This document shows, piece by piece, positions 17,134-20,961 of a stretch of 20,961 bases of DNA (positions within the stretch are counted from its first letter, which is position 1; each line of letters begins with the position of its first letter). Under the pieces are notes generated by a model that ran no database searches, was not told where the DNA came from, and saw only the letters and a list, made by a program, of their open reading frames with translations. The translations under genes and the position numbers were made by a program. This DNA is from Chara braunii (Eukaryota; Streptophyta; Charophyceae; Charales; Characeae): contig BFEA01000041.1 of the NCBI GenBank assembly GCA_003427395.1, forward strand, positions 1,402,099-1,423,059, in the 5' to 3' direction.

Positions 17134-17780
17134 GGGGTTTTTCAACGTCGGATGTTGTTTGACCTTTTTCGCTGAATTGAAGGACTCGATGAGATTTACG
17201 TTTGTCAAGAGTTTATTAAGACCTAACCTATGACTGAGACACTAAAAGTTTTCAAGCTTTAGCCTGAACACGTATGGTGTCAGAGAGTAACGAATGTGAC
17301 TAGCACTGTTTCGTTTTTGTCGAAACCGCAGAAGAGCACGAACTTGAAAATGCTAAGTGAGACTTATTCGACCTTAAATAATGTCGCGCAGCTGGCCTAG
17401 GTAGGCTAAAAAGAGGGATGTGTCAGGTATCGGGACGGGACGTGAGGGGAATATGAAGTTTTTTTAATTTTTCTGGGCCCGGAGGGTTTGATTTCGAGCC
17501 ATAGGGCCGACAAGCCGGTGTCGAGGCCTACCCGGTTAGGTGATCAATCTGGTCGTGGTCACGAAGCCAACCGACGGGGCAAGGCTAACAAGTGAGGTCT
17601 GTTAGGCCTCAAGCAGGCAAGCGTGCAAGGTCTTAGGCAAGCAGCGTCTGCAAGGCCATAGGCAGGAGGGAAGGTCAGAGTCAAACTCTTCTTATAGAAG
17701 AGTTGTTCCTACCACTCTTGTAATATGAGCTAGCCTAGTAGGTTACGATGCCAAACTTTCGTCCAGGAGATACCAAGATC

Positions 17781-17848
17781 CGTGACATTGTCGGGAGGGC
17801 TCCCGCGCCTCGCAAAAAGGCGGGAGCCGATACGCTCGACAGGTGGCG
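17781..17848 (+). repeat. LTR end, copy 3, with intact terminal hairpin
   Basis: CGTGACATT...CTCGACA matches the last ~63 bases of the LTR ends at 14583 and 18881, then continues with GGTGGCG, the first bases of a primer site, before diverging. The hairpin at 17798-17828 (GGCTCCC-GC-GCCT, loop CGCAAAA, AGGC-GGGAGCC) is complete here but damaged in the other two copies. It may come from a related nested element or from an internal duplication. Confidence 0.65.
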
Positions 17849-18474
17849 GTACTCATCAAGTCAAAACTGAGGCGGTCCGACTACCTTGTCGACTACATCA
17901 AGATTATTGTCAGTAGCCAACTCCTTGTTGACGGTTGAATGGTTGTTTTGTAAAGTTTGACCTGAGATGGTCGGATTGTATTCGATTTTGTGTGATTGAA
18001 TGTATCTAATCATGATTTTGATCTTTTTAGCTGTCATTTCAGATTGAATATTTATTTCTATCGACTACAATCGATTATTTTTTATGTAATTATGTATAGT
18101 TGTTATAATTTTTGTTTGACTGTTTGTCTAAGGGACTGGGATAACTTTTGGGTTTCACGCTTGGTTGAGACTGTCATAGTCGTCCGATGTCCGCTTCGTA
18201 CTTAGGAGATCAGCACCCTAAGGGACGGTTGACGCTCGGGTCCACTTTCATTTTCAATATTCAATAGTCAATTGTTTGATTATAATAGCAGGAAGTATAG
18301 TTTTTAATCTTATATGTGGTATTCATTTTTGTTTGACTCTTGGATTGAGATCTACAGACTCTCGAAAAACTAGTTTCTTTTTGCACTAGTGGAAACTTCT
18401 CTTTGAGCTAATAGATGAAAAAGCACAGGTGTCGCGATACCACAGAGAACAACCAAACAAATTATACAAAGGGG
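17849..18474. other. Unassigned AT-rich noncoding DNA
   Basis: No gene. Short words such as ATTGAAT and TCGACTA recur. Nothing allows assignment beyond lying between two LTR ends. Confidence 0.4.
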
Positions 18475-18533
18475 CGTTAGCTGTAGTTTGAAAATATGTT
18501 CGATGCGTTAGCGTATGTACACTACAGCGAACG
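18475..18533. repeat. 13-bp stem hairpin
   Basis: CGTTAGCTGTAGT (18475-18487) pairs with ACTACAGCGAACG (18521-18533) at 12 of 13 positions around a 33-base loop. GCGTTAGC recurs inside the loop. Confidence 0.6.
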
Positions 18534-18615
18534 AGTAAACACCCTCGGTTGATCTACCTCTGCGATTGCATATAAAAACTTTCGCATGTGGGTTAGTAAC
18601 TCGGTAGGGATACGC

Positions 18616-18643
18616 CCCTAAGGGTGGTGACAACCCCTTAGGG
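18616..18643. repeat. CCCTAAGGG / CCCTTAGGG hairpin
   Basis: CCCTAAGGG (18616-18624) and CCCTTAGGG (18635-18643) are exact reverse complements around a 10-base loop. The sequence resembles a shortened version of the palindrome core of the 8.5-11.4 kb array (CCCTAACTTAAGGG); common origin is only a possibility. Confidence 0.65.
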
Positions 18644-18735
18644 AAGGAAAGTTTACGCCCCGCGGAAACCTATCCTGTCGTAGGGGATCACGAGATGTAT
18701 AGCTGGCGCACCCGGCTAGAGCGGCGACGGAACAA

Positions 18736-18881
18736 CGCGACCTCGACCGTCTCGGCGGTCCGCAGGATTATTATGCGTCGTCGCCAAGTTGTCTCTTGAA
18801 TTTTGTTTTGTTTTCTCCTGCGTGACATGGGCGGGAGGGCTCCCGTGCCTTGCAAAAAGGCAAAAGTCGATGCGCTCGACA
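18736..18881 (+). mobile_element. LTR end, copy 2 (presumed 3' LTR end)
   Basis: It matches 14437-14583 and ends in the same GCGCTCGACA. No primer site follows; instead the compound repeat copy B begins directly with CCGCCACC. The terminal hairpin has lost its right arm (GGCAAAAGTC instead of GGCGGGAGCC). Confidence 0.65.
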
Positions 18882-19385
18882 CCGCCACCTTTTACAATGT
18901 CTATTTTTTGGAGGGGGATAGCCAAATGCCCTGCAACTTTACATATGTGTACTTCACATAATACAAAACTCATGCAAAAATTAAAAAATAATAATAAAAT
19001 ATTTAAGGCATCAAAATAAAAGCAAAAAAAGAAATAAAAAGTGAAGAAAAAAAAAAACTGAGTAGCCGAGCACGTTTTAACACCGCCATCTTTGATGATT
19101 TTTCATTGTTTTTTTTGCTTAACAAAATGCCTAAAAAAATTATATGCATATAGTTCATGTCTTAGAAAACTTAGAAAAAACAATTCAAAAAAAAAATAAA
19201 AAAAATAGACCCCGAAATATTTTGATGGGAGCCAAACCCCTTTAGGTTCGACCCCCGAATGGGACCCTGAACGACCGAACGTTCAGGGGTCAGCCGAGGG
19301 TCCCTGAACGTTCGGTCTGGTAACTATATCTGTAAGTATATTTACAACAATTGTTTAGTCAACTTTTGATTCTATAGTCTAATTT
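18876..19385 (+). repeat. Compound repeat, copy B
   Basis: Two subunits start near 18876 (CGACACCGCCACC) and 19066 (CCGAGCACGTTTTAACACCGCC), followed by a GC-rich end with a hairpin at 19273-19317. Order and orientation are the same as in copy A at 1-590. Long shared words include TGTGTACTTCACATAATACA. The two copies are about 18.85 kb apart. Copy B abuts an LTR end on its left. Confidence 0.75.
19273..19317. repeat. 19-bp stem hairpin of repeat copy B
   Basis: GACCGAACGTTCAGGGGTC (19273-19291) pairs with GGTCCCTGAACGTTCGGTC (19299-19317): 17 Watson-Crick pairs and two G-T wobbles, 7-base loop. Compared with the copy A hairpin the left arm differs at six positions, and five of these changes are matched in the right arm. 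Confidence 0.85.
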
Positions 19386-19440
19386 TGTATTTAATATAAG
19401 GTAACAATATTATTTCAGTCAATTTTTAATCTAAATAAAT

Positions 19441-19790
19441 ATATAGTCATACCAACCATGCATAGGACGTGCATGGCTCTGTAAAAAATAACAAAATAAA
19501 CATAAAGTCATATCATCCACCTATAGGACGTGTTCGTCCCTTAAATCAACCACAAAAATAAACATGCAATCGAACTATCCATACAGGGGACATGTACGAC
19601 CCTTCATAAAACAATTAAAATAAATATGCAACTTATACCATCCACGTAAGGAATGTATCAAATCCTACAAAAAACTGTTAAATACATATGCAGCTAGACC
19701 ATCTACGTAGGGGACTGGCCCGGCCTCTTAGAAGGTCAAACACACGGTTAAGTTGTCCACACAGGGGACTTGCTCACACTGATAAGGACC
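19441..19790 (+). repeat. Minisatellite of ~62 bp, about six diverged units
   Basis: Units start at about 19441, 19502, 19564, 19626, 19688 and 19745. Each has a pattern AT-CA-T...CCA-CNAC/TA-GGGAC-TG...CCC/T followed by an A-rich half (AAAATAAAC or similar). The last two units are shorter and less A-rich. It is noncoding, and the units have diverged by substitutions. Confidence 0.75.
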
Positions 19791-20750
19791 TCGATGGCGT
19801 TTCGTGGCACATCCATCAAGAAATACGGATGACACGTACAGCCCATTGTGTGTGGATAAATGTCCAATGAAATAATGTTTCTTCCCAAGAGTGACATCGG
19901 TACACACGTATCGGTGGTTTAACTATAGTATTTTGCTACTAATTTATCTGAATCCTCTCTCATATATATGAGGACTCGTATGTGTACCAACCTAGTGTAA
20001 TGTGCCAATGTGAGAAAACTGAAAACTTCATTATAACATCTCATGAGCTTGTTGCAGTAAACACTATTCCAGACATTCAAAATACTCCCTCTCTAGTAAA
20101 TTTAAAAATGCTTGCCTATTGCCTACCTTTTCTGTATTTTTGGCGAAACGTTCAAGGTTGCTTTTGAAGCAAAAAGTGGATCTTTTGTTTCATAATTATA
20201 ACAACTCATGAGTTATCAAGAGGCTCTGCTACCAAAGTTCTTGAGACAACATGAATTACGTACCATTAACTTGCATCGAAGTACACAAATGATTGGAGAA
20301 TCATGTATAAATGATATGATTACACATCTGCTGAACTTTTTTGGGACCGAAAAGTATATGTTAGCTTGCTATGGAATATGAAGCTTTGTGAGTCTGCAAA
20401 CCATGGAATTAGTGGTTCTAAAAATTGAGTGTTGAACTATGTAGAATGAGTGAATTTTATTGATTATGCAAATGATTGATCTAGCGTATTGCTCCATTAC
20501 ATAACATTTGAAATGAATCTGAAACTGGTTGTAAATCCAATGCGTTCATTTTTTTTCCCTTTTTTGTCTCATGATCACCTTCTTTATATTGTTCAAATTT
20601 TAACGGGTGTCCCAAATGACTGCATTCCAAATCTTACATCCAAAATCTTGGATCAGTCAGAATGCAGTTGGTCCACCTCACTGTCCACATACTAGTCGAA
20701 TGTTTAGTGGAGTGAGTCTCCTAGCGACACAGTAAGTTGGTGAAAGGCCT
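19791..20750. other. Unassigned AT-rich noncoding DNA
   Basis: No gene, strong hairpin or repeat boundary seen. Open frames of 60 to 70 codons have no protein-like features. Confidence 0.45.
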
Positions 20751-20961
20751 GACTGTGCCGGACCTGCCGGGAGGGCGGTCCGTTAGGATGGAGACGAAGG
20801 AGGAGGTAGAGATGGAGCTGGAGGGGACAGCGCAGCTCCGACGCAGACTCCACACGCAAGTACTCCAAGATCTGCGAGAGTGAAGAGTCCTGAAAAACAG
20901 ACTGCAGCTGGGGTATACCCCCAGCGGACTGACTGGACTGGACTGGACTGGCCTGGTACCG
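20751..20961. other. GC-rich end segment with hairpin and GGACT repeats
   Basis: The composition changes abruptly to G/A-rich. GCTGGGG (20907-20913) and CCCCAGC (20919-20925) form a perfect stem around TATAC. It is followed by GGACT-type repeats (about 20926-20954) up to the window edge. It could be the start of another element whose remainder lies outside. Confidence 0.5.

Larger units (their letters stand above)
14584..18735 (+). mobile_element. Internal region of a noncoding LTR retrotransposon
   Basis: The interval lies between the primer site and the second LTR end. About 4.1 kb shows no gag, protease, reverse transcriptase or integrase frame; the longest open frames are under 80 codons. 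A nonautonomous (LARD-like) element or a decayed Tat-type element is inferred. It contains a nested MITE (16125-16396), a third LTR-end copy (17781-17848), a telo-box-like TTAGGGTTT at 16008-16016, and A/T-rich DNA elsewhere. No clear polypurine tract precedes the right LTR end, and similarity between the two LTR ends covers only about 147 bases, so the pair could also belong to two elements. Confidence 0.5.

Noticed and set aside
17275-17285. Primer-binding site for initiator tRNA-Met
   Set aside because: TGGTGTCAGAG differs from the usual TGGTATCAGAG, no LTR end precedes it, and no repeat partner is seen.

Overview
The window looks like nuclear, repeat-dominated DNA of a higher plant, probably an angiosperm. 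A primer-binding site is exactly complementary to the 3' end of plant tRNA-Asp, as in Tat/Athila-type Ty3-gypsy elements. There is also a tRNA-headed SINE, several small foldback or MITE-like elements, telo-box and G-box motifs, pyrimidine-rich promoter-like DNA and many microsatellites. I found no protein-coding gene I would defend. The longest open frames are low-complexity, run through repeats or the N gap, or are random. Everything below is therefore a map of repeats, structures and possible relics, not of genes.

Layout. Positions 1-590 and 18876-19385 hold two copies, in the same orientation, of a compound repeat. Each copy is two related ~190-bp subunits followed by a long hairpin. Positions 1290-3680 hold a promoter-like, intron-like, possibly genic relic with no open frame. 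Positions 3700-5160 are a patchwork of homopolymers, a 148-bp MITE, a tRNA-derived SINE, a 53-bp tandem duplication and a diverged local duplication. Positions 5357-8480 carry simple repeats, a diverged internal repeat and a 136-bp foldback. Positions 8482-11360 are an array of about 17 palindromic units at first ~63 bp apart, followed by a perfect 207-bp tandem duplication. One palindrome is split by an insertion (8568-10058) that also contains the assembly gap. Positions 11632-12153 are a large foldback element. Positions 12154-14436 are unassigned noncoding DNA. Positions 14437-18881 look like a noncoding LTR retrotransposon: LTR end, tRNA-Asp primer site, about 4.1 kb without an open frame, and a second LTR end. 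It contains a nested 272-bp MITE with a 10-bp target duplication and a third LTR-end copy. A 62-bp minisatellite and unassigned AT-rich DNA follow to the end.

Most interesting signal. Many hairpins here keep their pairing while their sequences change. In the 8.5-11.2 kb array, arm pairs such as ACTAGGC/GCCTAGT, CTGAGC/GCTCAG and CAGACA/TGTCTG surround a constant CCCT-AACTTA-AGGG core. In the two compound repeats a 19-bp stem differs at six positions per arm, five of them matched by compensatory changes. This implies that folding (cruciform, hairpin RNA, or arm-to-arm conversion) is maintained.

Assembly warning. Positions 8786-8823 are the 38-bp Nextera mate-pair junction adapter. The 36 bases before the N gap copy positions 6141-6176. 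The sequence just before the adapter is repeated after the gap at 89% identity. The 8.70-9.71 kb structure should not be trusted.
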